From Floridanema aerugineum (GTDB taxonomy: Bacteria > Cyanobacteriota > Cyanobacteriia > Cyanobacteriales > Aerosakkonemataceae), in the NCBI RefSeq assembly GCF_041929345.1, contig NZ_JBHFNQ010000210.1:62001-126000 (forward strand): a stretch of DNA of 64,000 bases, written 5' to 3'. Shown here one piece after another: positions 33,307 to 43,081 of the stretch. Each line of letters begins with the position of its first letter. Within the stretch, counting starts at the first letter, position 1. A model generated the notes under the pieces. It did not search any database, was not told the origin of the DNA, and saw only the letters and a program-made list of their open reading frames with translations. Made by a program: the position numbers and the translations under genes.

Positions 33307-35871
33307 TTAGAACCTTTCACCGATACCGAACTGAAAGCGGCTATCACCTTCTTCATTGAAGCCATAATCAATCCGAATTGGGCCTAGAGGTGATTGAATG
33401 CGAACGCCGACACCGTAACCGAAGCCAGTACCGGGTTTATTGCGGATTTCGGCGGGTCTTCCGGGGACATCTCCGCCAGTACCCAGGTCTGTACCGAAAT
33501 CGAAGAATAGCACGCCACCAATAATTGAGAATACTGGGAAGCGATACTCAGCTGTAGCTTGGAAGTAACTGCGACCGCTGCCCAAGTCGCCTTCATCATA
33601 ACCGCGTACCGAGTTCACGCCGCCCAAGGAGAAGGCTTCGTAGGGAGGCAAATCTCCTAGAATAGTTCCGCCTTGGATGTTAAAGGCGAGGGCTTGTGGG
33701 CCTGGGGTAAAGTTGGTGAATCTAACTGGAATGAAGTAGCTGTAGCTACCGCGCAATCTGGTCAAGAGGATGCTACCCTCACCAATTGGCACGGATTGTT
33801 CTAGACCGAAGCGGAAGAGGGAACCTTGGGTGGTGCGAGTTGGGTTGTTCCGGCGATCGCGCACTGCGCCAAGTTGTACTGTAATTAAGTCATCTTTCCC
33901 TGAACCGCTAAAGCTGAGGTTGTTGCCAAGCTCATCTCTGGGGCTGAGGTCGCCATCATTATCCCGAATAGAAATATTTTGATACTGTAATCCTAAGGAA
34001 GCCACCCATTCTGAATCTGCTAAGGGATTCCGAGATAGAGGACGAGTAAAGGTGACACCGCCGCCGAGTCGGAGGATTCTGGGTGTGTCGCCGTTTGGTA
34101 GGTCAATATCTCGATCGCCACCGTCAAAAATCAGGGAAATCGATCGTCTTCGGAATAAATTAACGGTGTAAGAAGTCCGGTAGGGGTCGCCAGCAATCCA
34201 AGGGTCGGTAAAGCGCACGTCAAAGAGAAATTCCCTTTGCCCTAACTGCACTTCTAAACCAACTTTTTGGTTTCTGCCAAACAAGTTCTGCTGTTGATAG
34301 CTTGCCGTCCCAAATAAACCGGCTGCGGAACTGAAACCTGCCCCGGCTGCTATAGAACCACTATTTCTTTCTCTCACGTTCACTTGTACTGTTACCTGTC
34401 GGGGGTCTTGACCAGGATTCAATGATAATTTCACGTCATCAAATAAGCCTAAACCAAACACTCGCTGTAAATCCCGTTGAATTTCATTTCGGTTAAATAC
34501 TGTACCGGGCTTGGTTGCTAGTTCACGGGTAACGATATATGGTCTGGTTCTTCCTCTGATTGGTTGACCTTCAGCGTCAACTGTTTCTCCTTCTCTATTC
34601 AAGAACTGCACTTGAATGTCTTCGACGATTCCTTCGGCTACTTCCAAGGTCACAACACCTTCTGGAGATACTCTGGTATCTACTACTTGTGCTAAAACGT
34701 AGCCTCTATCCCGATACCACTGCTCTAGCTGCCGAATCCCGGCTTGCAAGTCCCGGAAGTTCAGAATTTCGTTGTACTGTTCCCGGAAGGTTTGATTTAC
34801 TAGATCTTTGGGCAATACTTGGCTACTCTCTAGCTGGACGGAACGCAAGACTGGGTTGGGTTCGACAACAAATGTTACTCGCACGCCCAAGGGTGTATCG
34901 GTAGGTTCGGCTCTGACTCTAGAAAAGTAACCCGTAGCAAAAATGGCGTTTATGTCTTCTTGTAACTGTGATTTGGTGGTTGTTCTTCCCGGACGAGTGC
35001 GGATGGCATCATAAACAATGTCTTGCAGCTTTCCTTCTACTCCATTCACTAATACTTCTGCTACTAATACGCGAGGTTCTGCTTCTGAAGATGGGGTGGG
35101 TTGAGCGGGAGGCTTGGGTTCAGTTCTGGGTATCGAAGGAGGCGCGTTCTGTTCGAGTGTGGGTAAGGGGGGAGGAGCGGTTGGTTGAGTTGGCGTTTGT
35201 GGTTGGGTTCTTTGACCTTCAGCCGGGGGCGTATCCGTTTCTGCTGGTTCAGGTGCTGTCGGTTCTGGTATTGCTGGTGCCTCTGTGGCGGGTGGTGCTT
35301 GTGCTGTAATTAACCCTTTAAGTTTTTGCGGAAGATCAGAAATATGGTTTAAAGAATAAAAGGTGCTCTGCTGTACGGGCAATTCGATTAAATTTCCTTT
35401 TGTATCTTTAGGCGAGTAATGGCCTTGATAGGGCGGCAATATGGTTGCCGGAAATATATTAATGTGTGCCTGTACTTCCTGTTTCAATTCTGCTTTAGAG
35501 GTGTTTTGAACCTCAAATGGGGAAATTGATAGTTCGGAAATAGTAATTTCCTCAACCACTTTTTCGGCACGCAAATGGGGAGATGGGGAGATGGGGGGTT
35601 GGGGAGATGGGGAGATGGGGGGTTGGGGGTTAGGGATTAGGGATGTGTCTTTTTCCCCATCCCCTAACTCCTGACCTCTATCCCCTAATGCTCTCTCGAC
35701 TGAAGGAGAAGCAATTCTTTGGGCGCTCTTGCGTGAAGCCGCATTTTGGGATTTATTTAAAAGTTTGATTGCTGTTGCCCAGTTGTTTTCCGTAGTTTGC
35801 CCGGAAGCTGGATTTGAGTTACCCAATGTGACCCAAGCAACAGTTGCTACCAAGACTGGAGATAAACGCAT
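33307..35871 (-). CDS. Omp85/BamA outer-membrane assembly protein with repeat-encoded insertion
   Basis: The BamA-type insertase that folds beta barrels into the outer membrane (the Toc75 relative of cyanobacteria). The ATG at 35871 opens a signal peptide (MRLSPVLVATVAWV...ASGQ); a GTG nine codons earlier is possible. A Pro/Thr-rich linker (about 200-280) leads to three POTRA domains (about 285-530; VLVAEVLVNGVEGKLQDIV, YNEILNFRDLQAGIRQLEQWYRDRGYVLA, TRPYIVTRELATKPGTVFN), then a 16-strand barrel with the VRGYDEGDLGSGR lid-lock motif and a terminal FGIGERF with C-terminal Phe. Residues about 60-99 (PNPQPPISPSPQPPISPSPH) are translated repeats. First of the bamA-lpxC-fabZ-lpxA-lpxB series. Confidence 0.94.
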   Translation of the reverse strand: MRLSPVLVATVAWVTLGNSNPASGQTTENNWATAIKLLNKSQNAASRKSAQRIASPSVERALGDRGQELGDGEKDTSLIPNPQPPISPSPQPPISPSPHLRAEKVVEEITISELSISPFEVQNTSKAELKQEVQAHINIFPATILPPYQGHYSPKDTKGNLIELPVQQSTFYSLNHISDLPQKLKGLITAQAPPATEAPAIPEPTAPEPAETDTPPAEGQRTQPQTPTQPTAPPPLPTLEQNAPPSIPRTEPKPPAQPTPSSEAEPRVLVAEVLVNGVEGKLQDIVYDAIRTRPGRTTTKSQLQEDINAIFATGYFSRVRAEPTDTPLGVRVTFVVEPNPVLRSVQLESSQVLPKDLVNQTFREQYNEILNFRDLQAGIRQLEQWYRDRGYVLAQVVDTRVSPEGVVTLEVAEGIVEDIQVQFLNREGETVDAEGQPIRGRTRPYIVTRELATKPGTVFNRNEIQRDLQRVFGLGLFDDVKLSLNPGQDPRQVTVQVNVRERNSGSIAAGAGFSSAAGLFGTASYQQQNLFGRNQKVGLEVQLGQREFLFDVRFTDPWIAGDPYRTSYTVNLFRRRSISLIFDGGDRDIDLPNGDTPRILRLGGGVTFTRPLSRNPLADSEWVASLGLQYQNISIRDNDGDLSPRDELGNNLSFSGSGKDDLITVQLGAVRDRRNNPTRTTQGSLFRFGLEQSVPIGEGSILLTRLRGSYSYFIPVRFTNFTPGPQALAFNIQGGTILGDLPPYEAFSLGGVNSVRGYDEGDLGSGRSYFQATAEYRFPVFSIIGGVLFFDFGTDLGTGGDVPGRPAEIRNKPGTGFGYGVGVRIQSPLGPIRIDYGFNEEGDSRFQFGIGERF
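35573..35690. repeat. GGGGAGAT/GGGGGGTT arrays inside the bamA gene
   Basis: GGGGAGATGGGGAGATGGGG and GGTTGGGG units (about 35577-35640) followed by a C-rich block. Four or more G4 tracts on the plus strand. In frame with the Omp85 coding sequence. Confidence 0.9.
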
Positions 35872-36185
35872 TTTGTTGTTGTTATTTACCACTTCCACAC
35901 ACCGTCGTTAAGCAGAGTTTTTTAGTCTAAAGTCTTAAAGCCAATTTTGGTTTTAGCTTCTGACTCTTTGACTCCCAACGAGGGGACTCTTCACTATATA
36001 AGTATTCAATCCAACACAATATCACCTGTTTAGGCAATACTCCATTATCTGCCTTGTTGGGATCATGTGTCGAATTTAGCTATTTGGCAAGTGTAGGGAC
36101 TCTCGGAGCAGGGGAGCACAGGAGACAATTGAAGAATTTATCTGTTCCCTGTTCAGGAGTTCCCTTTCTTCCGTTTTGCCTTTAG

Positions 36186-36911
36186 TTAGTGCAGGTTTTG
36201 AGCTAGAACTCTTTCTAGGACTTGTTGATAGGCGTTTTCTACGTTGCCTAAGTCACGGCGGAAGCGGTCTTTGTCCATGACTCGTTTTTCGGAGTCGGTT
36301 TCTGACTGGTTCCACAGGCGACAGGTGTCGGGGCTGATTTCGTCAGCTAGGAGGATTTGTTGGGTTTCATCTAGGCCAAATTCTAGTTTGAAGTCTACTA
36401 GGGTGATGCCGCATTGGTTGAAGAATTGAGTGAGAATTCGGTTAACTTCTAGGGAGAGACTTCGCAGTTGTTCGATTTGTTCCGGGGTGGCTAGTTCCAT
36501 TACTAGTATGCGATCGCTAGTCAGTAATGGATCGCCCAATGCGTCGTTTTTATAGTAAAATTCCACTAAGGGATTTGCTAAAATCTTTCCTTCTGGCAAT
36601 CCGGTTTGTTTACAAAGACTACCAGCAGCAATATTTCTCACTACTACTTCTAAAGGCACTATTTGCACCCGACGCACTAACATTTGGTCTGGGGCTGTTT
36701 GTTCTATAAAATGGGTGCGAATTCCCCCTTGCTCTAAAAGTTTAAATAAATGTGTGGAAACGGTGCAGTTAATTTGTCCTTTGCCTGCGATTTGACCCCG
36801 TTTTTGAGCATTAAATGCTGTAGCGTCGTCTTTGTAATACGCTAGCAGAATTTCTGGGTTGTCGGTTGTGTAAATGATTTTGGCTTTGCCTTCGTAAAGT
36901 TTTTGGTTCAT
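36186..36911 (-). CDS. purC: SAICAR synthetase
   Basis: The 241-residue purine pathway ligase that joins aspartate to CAIR using ATP. Seen: MNQKLYEGKAKIIYTTDNPE, KDDATAFNAQKRGQIAGKG, VVRNIAAGSLCKQTGLPEG, the signature LVDFKLEFG and LADEISPDTCRLW. Normal length, no anomaly. It lies upstream of bamA on the same strand with a 315-bp gap, so probably a separate unit. Confidence 0.97.
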   Translation of the reverse strand: MNQKLYEGKAKIIYTTDNPEILLAYYKDDATAFNAQKRGQIAGKGQINCTVSTHLFKLLEQGGIRTHFIEQTAPDQMLVRRVQIVPLEVVVRNIAAGSLCKQTGLPEGKILANPLVEFYYKNDALGDPLLTSDRILVMELATPEQIEQLRSLSLEVNRILTQFFNQCGITLVDFKLEFGLDETQQILLADEISPDTCRLWNQSETDSEKRVMDKDRFRRDLGNVENAYQQVLERVLAQNLH

Positions 36912-37013
36912 GGTGATTTAGCTATTAGTATTTGTGTTATTTTATTGTCGCTCCCAAGGAATTCAATGTGCTAATTAATTTCCTACTACCTACTACCTAC
37001 TACCAATTACCTT

Positions 37014-39665
37014 CTATTTTGTTGTCATTTCGTGAACCCCGTCCCATTCTTTGGCGGGAGGTTGACTAAGATATTTTCTAGCTCTTTCGAGATGTATGTT
37101 TAGTGCTGGGTCATTAGGTAGAAATTTTTGCGCTATTTCAAATTGGGTAATTGCTTGAGAAAATTTCCGCGAAAGAAATGCTTCTCTACCTAAGTTGTAA
37201 TAGTGTAAGAATTGTTGGGTTTCTTGATCTAGAGGTTGAGAGCGATCGCTAATTAATCGGTAAATTTTCACTGCTTCTTGTTTGCCTTTGACACGAATTT
37301 TATCTAACTCCTGTACCCATATATGTTGGTGACATAAGTTATAAGTAAACTCGCTTAAAATGATATCGCATCTATACTCTTTAGTCACGCCTTCTAAGCG
37401 AGAACTTAAATTAACTCCATCACCAATCACTGTATAATCCATGCGTTTATGCGAGCCAATATTTCCCGAAACTACTTCTCCCGAACTAATGCCAATACCG
37501 ATAGCTATTATTGGCTGATTTTTGGCGCGACGTTGCTGATTAAATTTGGCTAGACGCTGACGCATATCTAAGGCTGTTTTCACTGCTTTCCAGGCATGAT
37601 CTTGTAATGATAATGGCGCACCAAATACAGCCATTAAAGCATCGCCAATAAATTTATCGAGAGTGCCTTCATGGTCAAATACTGCTTCTACCATTGTTTC
37701 AAAATACTGATTGAGCAGTGATACTACTTCCCCTGCACCTAAGTTTTCTGTAATTGTGGTGTAGCCGCGAATATCAGAAAATAAAATTGTAACTTCTTTT
37801 CTTTCTCCAATCATTAAAGTATCTTCTGCTTGCGCCATAACTCGTTCTGCGACTCCGGGAGTCATGTAACGATACATGGCATTTTTCATTCTTTTTTGTT
37901 GGGAAATATCTTCTAAAACTACTAAACCGCCTCGCACCGCTCCTTCGGGATTTGTCAGTGGTTTAACTGAGAGATTGACACTCCGTTCGATGTTTTTTAT
38001 TTGATCTTTGTGAATCAGATAAGGAATTTCTTCTTCAGGAGTTTCCTTGATATTTTCTGGAGCGGGTTTTGGTTGATTCCAAGTAATATAATAGTCGGGG
38101 TTGGTGCGATCTGGAATTGCTAAAATACATTTGCATCCGGTTATTTCATGACCATTTTGGTTAGCAATTTCTGACCAATTAATTTGCTCTTTTTCTCTAG
38201 AACAGCTTGAGTGGACATATAAACCTACAGTCAGACTTTGTTCGGGAACATAGTGATTTGCACCTGTTTTCAAACTATCTTCTAAGCGCATTTGTAAGTT
38301 TTCAATTGGTACTACTTCCCAGACTAAACGACCCATTAATTTTTGTTCCCAATTAGATTTATGAATTCTGTCGTTTGTCTGTTTTACTGGGCAACCCAAC
38401 AATTCTAAAGCTGCATCATTAATAGTAACAATTCTACCTTCCATATCTGTAGAAATTACTGCATCGGATAGACTTTGCAGAATATCTTTTTGATATTGTT
38501 TTTCTATTAATACGCTTTCAAAGAGTTTGGCATTTTCTAAAGCGATTCCGGCTTGAATATTAAATGCTCGCATAAACTCTTCATCAGAAGAAGTAAAGCT
38601 ACCTTGATGTTTATTAATTAGTTGAGTTACACCGATTAAACTACCTGCTGAATTATAAACTGGTAAACAGAGAATATTTCGTGTTCGGTATCCTGTACGC
38701 TGGTCGGTAGTGGGGTCAAAGCGGGGGTCTTTGTAAGCGTCTGGAATGTTTAAAGGTTGACCTGTAGAAGCGACATAGCCAGCGATTCCCCGATTAGCGG
38801 GGATGCGAATTTCAAACATTGTTATACCGTCGGCGGTGGCTACTTTTGTCCAAAGTTCGTTAGTTTCTCTAAATAATAAAAATAGTGTACTGCGATCGGC
38901 CTGCATTAAAATACGGGCTTGTTCCATTACCGATTTTAAAGTGGTTTCCAGGTCGAGACTTTGACCTAAAATTTGGGTAGCTTTCAGTAAAGCATTAGCA
39001 CCACGTTGATTTCGTCCCGCTTGATAAAACAATTGACAACTTTCCAAAATTACGCCGATATCATCGACAAATCTCTGGAATTCCTGCTCATCTTCTTCAT
39101 TAAAAGGTTGGTCGCCAGCTTTATTAGTTAGCTGAATTACAGCTACAATATGCCCTTTACTACTTTTTACGGGCATACAAAGAATATCACGGGTATGATA
39201 ACCAAGTTGTTTATCCAAGTCAGGATTAAACAAGGGATGATTGTAGGCATCCGGGACAATCAAAGATTTTTCCGTGTTAGCTACATGACCTGGAATACCT
39301 GCATTTAGGGGGAGGCGAACTTCTAAAGGTCTGTCGCTGTTTGCTTGGCGTATTTTTGACCACAGATAGCCTTTAGCGTTATCAACCAAGTAGATGGTAC
39401 TCAGTTCTGCTTGCAGGACTTGACCCATTTTTAGGGTTATAACTTCTAAAATATCTTCCAGCATGGTTTCTAGAGCTTCATTGTTAATTAGTTCAATGGC
39501 TCTGAGGAATTGCTGGAATTCGGCGGTGATGAAGTCGAGAAGACAAATAAATTCCTTGACGGATATGTTTCTGACTCGCTCAAGCAGGGCTTTAACTCGG
39601 TGCTGCTGAGTTAGCTGGGTTAACGTGGTTAAGACGCTACCAGTATTGGGGAATGTCATACTCAT
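37014..39665 (-). CDS. Class III adenylate/guanylate cyclase with GAF-GAF-PAS sensors
   Basis: An 883-residue soluble signalling enzyme. Two GAF domains (about 70-215 and 235-385, each with the NRGIAGYVA/NAGIPGHVA and GYRTRNILCLPV motifs typical of cyanobacterial CyaB), a PAS domain (about 393-600, with an unusual Cys-bearing segment HSSCSREKEQ...GCKCILA), then a cyclase domain (about 630-800). Metal Asp residues are in LFSDIRGYT and IGDALMAVFG; the substrate-choosing positions read DKFIGD (Lys) and MDYTVIGD (Asp), which favour ATP; the transition-state Asn/Arg are in GVNLSSRLEG. A TPR-like helical tail closes the protein. GAF ligands are probably cyclic nucleotides. Confidence 0.92.
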   Translation of the reverse strand: MSMTFPNTGSVLTTLTQLTQQHRVKALLERVRNISVKEFICLLDFITAEFQQFLRAIELINNEALETMLEDILEVITLKMGQVLQAELSTIYLVDNAKGYLWSKIRQANSDRPLEVRLPLNAGIPGHVANTEKSLIVPDAYNHPLFNPDLDKQLGYHTRDILCMPVKSSKGHIVAVIQLTNKAGDQPFNEEDEQEFQRFVDDIGVILESCQLFYQAGRNQRGANALLKATQILGQSLDLETTLKSVMEQARILMQADRSTLFLLFRETNELWTKVATADGITMFEIRIPANRGIAGYVASTGQPLNIPDAYKDPRFDPTTDQRTGYRTRNILCLPVYNSAGSLIGVTQLINKHQGSFTSSDEEFMRAFNIQAGIALENAKLFESVLIEKQYQKDILQSLSDAVISTDMEGRIVTINDAALELLGCPVKQTNDRIHKSNWEQKLMGRLVWEVVPIENLQMRLEDSLKTGANHYVPEQSLTVGLYVHSSCSREKEQINWSEIANQNGHEITGCKCILAIPDRTNPDYYITWNQPKPAPENIKETPEEEIPYLIHKDQIKNIERSVNLSVKPLTNPEGAVRGGLVVLEDISQQKRMKNAMYRYMTPGVAERVMAQAEDTLMIGERKEVTILFSDIRGYTTITENLGAGEVVSLLNQYFETMVEAVFDHEGTLDKFIGDALMAVFGAPLSLQDHAWKAVKTALDMRQRLAKFNQQRRAKNQPIIAIGIGISSGEVVSGNIGSHKRMDYTVIGDGVNLSSRLEGVTKEYRCDIILSEFTYNLCHQHIWVQELDKIRVKGKQEAVKIYRLISDRSQPLDQETQQFLHYYNLGREAFLSRKFSQAITQFEIAQKFLPNDPALNIHLERARKYLSQPPAKEWDGVHEMTTK

Positions 39666-40175
39666 GAGGTTTTACAGGGTGAAGCTTCTATTTTGGGAAG
39701 CTCTTTTCCATCTAATGGAATATGGAAATGACAGGTCATGGAACGCAGAGGGTCTGAAGGGGTAAAAGTCGAATTTGTGGGCTTTTTCCCAATGATTTTT
39801 GGCTCTGCTACTCTCCCATGCTATTTTTTTACCCTGACCCCTAGCCAAGCTGACCTACTTCGACAAGAAAGTAGATGACCTACTACGAATGTATCTGCAT
39901 TGATCGGTGAGTTACAAGTGTTTTAATCACAAGTTAAGTAGATATTGGGAAAGCTAAATAAATGGCTGTTGTTAAGCAAGCTGGACAAGTTGGGAGTAAA
40001 GGGAACAGGGAACTTTTAACAGGCAACAGTTTTGAGTGGTCAAGGCAATTTAACTGAAAACTCATAACTCGATGCTCAAAACTAATTCTGTTAGCTTGTC
40101 CGGGCTTGGCTGGTTAGCCAAATAAATTTAGCTTCTTCATAGAGTATGACAAATTCCAGAGGGTAGAAGGCAGAA
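39666..40175. other. Intergenic region between the cyclase and sqdX genes
   Basis: A 510-bp gap upstream of the cyclase gene. It has a small hairpin GAAGCTTC/GGAAGCTC near 39677-39702, a TTGGCT/AGCCAA hairpin near 40107-40124 that could end sqdX, and AACTCATAACTC units near 40060-40070. No gene seen. Confidence 0.5.
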
Positions 40176-41306
40176 TTAGGCGGCTTTGGGCAAGGTGGAG
40201 AAGGCTACGTTTTGATAGTAGCGCTGTAGTTGTCTAGTAGCGGCTGCCCAGCCCCATTTTTCGGCTTCTTTGCGAGCGTTGTGGCGGAGGGTTTCTCGTT
40301 CTTCTTGATGGGCTAGTAGGCGAATGGTGGCGTTGATAGCGCCTTGTTCGTCTGTTGGGTCGAATAGGTAGCCGTTTTCGCCGTCGGTGACGATATCGGG
40401 GATGCCACCGGAACGGGCGGCGACTACGGGACAGCCTGCTGCCATTGCTTCGAGGAGGACTAGTCCGAGTGTTTCGGTGCGAGAGGGGAAGATGAAGGCA
40501 TCGGCACAGGCGTACGCGGAGGCGAGTTCTTTGCCTCGGAGGTAGCCGACGAAGTTGGTATTTGTTCCGGCGAAGTGTTTTTGGAGGGCTTCGCGGTTGG
40601 GCCCATCTCCGACTAGGGCGAGGCGTGCGTTGGGAATTGCTTCTAGGATTGGTTTGATGCGTTCGATTTCTTTTTCTGCGCCTAAGCGTCCGATGTAGAG
40701 GAGGAGGGGGCTGCTCTGGTGTCCTTGACTGAGGCGCGATCGCATTTCCTCACTAGCTGTGTCAGGATGAAATAATTCGGTGTCTACTCCTCTTTGCCAT
40801 AAGTCTACTCTTTCAATGCCGTGATTTCTTAATTCTTGTACCATTGCGGTGGAGGTACAAAGGTTTAATTCGGCTTGGTTATGGGCGGATTTTAATAGTT
40901 CCCACAATACTCCTTCTAACATTCCTAATCCGTAATGTTGTAGGTATTGGGGGAGGTGGGTGTGATAGGAGGCGACGATGGGAATTTTTAAGGTTTTGCC
41001 ATAAAATATTCCGCCTAATCCTAAGACTGCGGGGTTAACTACGTGAATAATATCTGGTTGAAATTCTTCTAAGGCTTTGCCGATCGCAGGTCGGGGAAAT
41101 GCTAATTTTAATTCTGGGTACATGGGTAAAGGTACGCCAGAAACTCCGTAAATTTTGGCTCCTTTATATTCAGTGATGCCGTAATCTGGGGAGAAAATTA
41201 ATACTTGATCTCCGCTACGTTGCAGATGCTCAACTGTGTGGCAAAGACGGGTAACGATGCCATCAATTTTTGGCAAAAATGTTTCTGTAAATAGGGCAAT
41301 TCGCAT
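40176..41306 (-). CDS. sqdX: Sulfoquinovosyltransferase (sulfolipid synthase)
   Basis: A 376-residue GT4 glycosyltransferase that moves sulfoquinovose from UDP-sulfoquinovose to diacylglycerol to make the thylakoid lipid SQDG. Seen: MRIALFTETFLPKIDGIVTR, HVVNPAVLGLGG, VASYHTHLPQYLQHYGLG, the GT4 donor-site motif RTETLGLVLLEAMAAGCPVVAARSGG (E-x7-E). This N-terminal pattern is specific to SQD2/SqdX. Normal length. Downstream of sqdB with a small membrane-protein gene between. Confidence 0.94.
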   Translation of the reverse strand: MRIALFTETFLPKIDGIVTRLCHTVEHLQRSGDQVLIFSPDYGITEYKGAKIYGVSGVPLPMYPELKLAFPRPAIGKALEEFQPDIIHVVNPAVLGLGGIFYGKTLKIPIVASYHTHLPQYLQHYGLGMLEGVLWELLKSAHNQAELNLCTSTAMVQELRNHGIERVDLWQRGVDTELFHPDTASEEMRSRLSQGHQSSPLLLYIGRLGAEKEIERIKPILEAIPNARLALVGDGPNREALQKHFAGTNTNFVGYLRGKELASAYACADAFIFPSRTETLGLVLLEAMAAGCPVVAARSGGIPDIVTDGENGYLFDPTDEQGAINATIRLLAHQEERETLRHNARKEAEKWGWAAATRQLQRYYQNVAFSTLPKAA

Positions 41307-41330
41307 AACTAGTCATCGATCATTTAACAA

Positions 41331-41624
41331 TTAATTTCTTGGGTTTTGCAGGCAGATACCATGAATACCGATTCCAGCCATTATCCCTCCCAATAAAACT
41401 CCTACTCCTTCAGCAAAACAATTAATCCGATGCCTATTTTCTGCTGCTTGAGCTATCGACAATTCGTTAATTGTTGTTGTTTTAAGTTTGGCAATTTTGG
41501 CGTAATTTCTGTAGCTACTATCTAAAACTGCCCATTCTGGGAATAGGTAGTAAAGACTGATCCCAGCTGTAGCAACACCTGGCATAACTACGGTGAGCAA
41601 TAATATCACTATTCTTCGGTTCAT
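41331..41624 (-). CDS. Small two-helix membrane protein in the sulfolipid cluster
   Basis: A 97-residue protein with an N-terminal helix (VILLLTVVMPGVATAGISLYYLF, about 5-28) and a C-terminal helix (GVGVLLGGIMAGIGIHGICL, about 73-92) joined by a polar loop. No family recognised. It lies 24 bp before sqdX and 162 bp after sqdB on the same strand, so it is probably co-transcribed and may act at the membrane with sulfolipid synthesis; that is inference from place only. Confidence 0.65.
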   Translation of the reverse strand: MNRRIVILLLTVVMPGVATAGISLYYLFPEWAVLDSSYRNYAKIAKLKTTTINELSIAQAAENRHRINCFAEGVGVLLGGIMAGIGIHGICLQNPRN

Positions 41625-41786
41625 ACTTGCTTAATTAGGGGATTTTGGCAATTCATTTTTCCGCCTAGTTTGGGTTAACAATTTTTCGTTCCTCCCTAAC
41701 TCTATTGAAAAAAGAGTAGGGAGGAAGACAATGAATTCACATCCTGAAAACTTGCTTTTTTCACAGGCTTTGATGTGCCAAAAAAC

Positions 41787-42938
41787 CTACCGTCGCCAAG
41801 TAACTTTTGGTAAGATTTGGTTTTTATCGACTCGCTGTTGATACTTAATGGCGAAGTTTAACAGTGAATCAATTAAGGCATCGGAGAGGAAGTGAGGTTG
41901 TAAACCTAAATCAAGTAGGTTGGTGTTTTTAGCGTTGAAGTAATGTTCTTCTTTTTCGATGCGGGGGTTTTCCAGGTTATTGATTTCTACATTTAATCCT
42001 AATGCTGTACCAGCTTTTTTCACCATTAAAGCTAGTTCGGCGACGTTAAATTGTTCGGTGAATTGGTTAAAGACACGGAACTCGCCCGGAGCAGCTGGAT
42101 TTGCGATCGCCAATTCCACACATCTTACTGTATCTCGAATATCTAAAAATCCCCTGGTTTGACCACCTTTGCCGTAAACTGTAATCGGGTGATTGATTGC
42201 TGCTTGAATACAAAAACGGTTGAGGGCGGTGCCAAAAATGCCGTCGTAGTCTAGGCGGTTAATTAGCAGTTCGTCCATGCCAGTTTCTTCTGTCAGCACG
42301 CCGTAAACGACTCCCTGATTTAAGTCTGTGGCACGTAAACCCCAAATCCGACAGGCGAAATGAATGTTGTGACTATCATGCACTTTGGAGAGGTGATACA
42401 TTGACCCAGGCTGCTTAGGATACGGCAGGGTATCTTTGCGTCCGTTATGCTCGATCGTGATGTAACCTTCCTCAATGTCAATATTGGGTGTACCATATTC
42501 ACCCATTGTTCCTAATTTCACCAAATGACAATCAGGGAAATCTTCCTTCATGGCGTAAAGGATGTTCAGCGTTCCCGTGACGTTGTTGACTTGGGTGAGA
42601 ACAGCGTGTTCGCGATCGATCATGGAAAATGGTGCGGAACGCTGTTCGCCAAAGTGGACGATCGCATCTGGTTGAAATTTGTGCAGCGCTACCTTGAGAA
42701 AATCATAGTTGGTAATATCACCAATGAATAATTCTATGGTTTTCCCTGTAATATCTTGCCAACGCTGGAGGCGTTGCTGAATGGGTGCGATCGGGGTTAA
42801 GGTTTCTACACATAGTTCTAAATCCCAGTGTCGCCTCACTAAGCTATCTAGAATGCCAACTTCATGACCTCTGTTGGAAAGATAAAGTGCTGTCGCCCAA
42901 CCACAGTAACCGTCGCCACCAATAACCAGAACTCTCAT
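41787..42938 (-). CDS. sqdB: UDP-sulfoquinovose synthase
   Basis: Makes UDP-sulfoquinovose from UDP-glucose and sulfite, using bound NAD. The protein (383 residues from the ATG at 42938) begins with the near-invariant MRVLVIGGDGYCGWATALYLS Rossmann segment; an ATG ten codons earlier (42968) is less likely because the family starts at MRVL. The SDR catalytic pair is in YHLSKVHDSHN (Tyr-x3-Lys), preceded by a Thr in LGTMGEYGTPN; HFGEQRSAPFSMID is the SqdB-specific substrate loop. Heads the sulfolipid cluster. Confidence 0.96.
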   Translation of the reverse strand: MRVLVIGGDGYCGWATALYLSNRGHEVGILDSLVRRHWDLELCVETLTPIAPIQQRLQRWQDITGKTIELFIGDITNYDFLKVALHKFQPDAIVHFGEQRSAPFSMIDREHAVLTQVNNVTGTLNILYAMKEDFPDCHLVKLGTMGEYGTPNIDIEEGYITIEHNGRKDTLPYPKQPGSMYHLSKVHDSHNIHFACRIWGLRATDLNQGVVYGVLTEETGMDELLINRLDYDGIFGTALNRFCIQAAINHPITVYGKGGQTRGFLDIRDTVRCVELAIANPAAPGEFRVFNQFTEQFNVAELALMVKKAGTALGLNVEINNLENPRIEKEEHYFNAKNTNLLDLGLQPHFLSDALIDSLLNFAIKYQQRVDKNQILPKVTWRR

Positions 42939-43081
42939 CTTGATCTTGTTTATCCTGCTTGCTGACACTCGCTAAATGTACCAGGTTTGTGTACCCTTTA
43001 AACCACCAAAGTGAATATTCTGATCGAATTAAACTAGAGGAGTAGAGGAGCAGAGATAATTTGAGAATTGGGATAATTTTT

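Noticed and set aside
42939..42968. Ten-codon longer start of sqdB
   Set aside because: SqdB proteins begin at M(R/K)VLVIGGDGYCGW; the extension has no family support.
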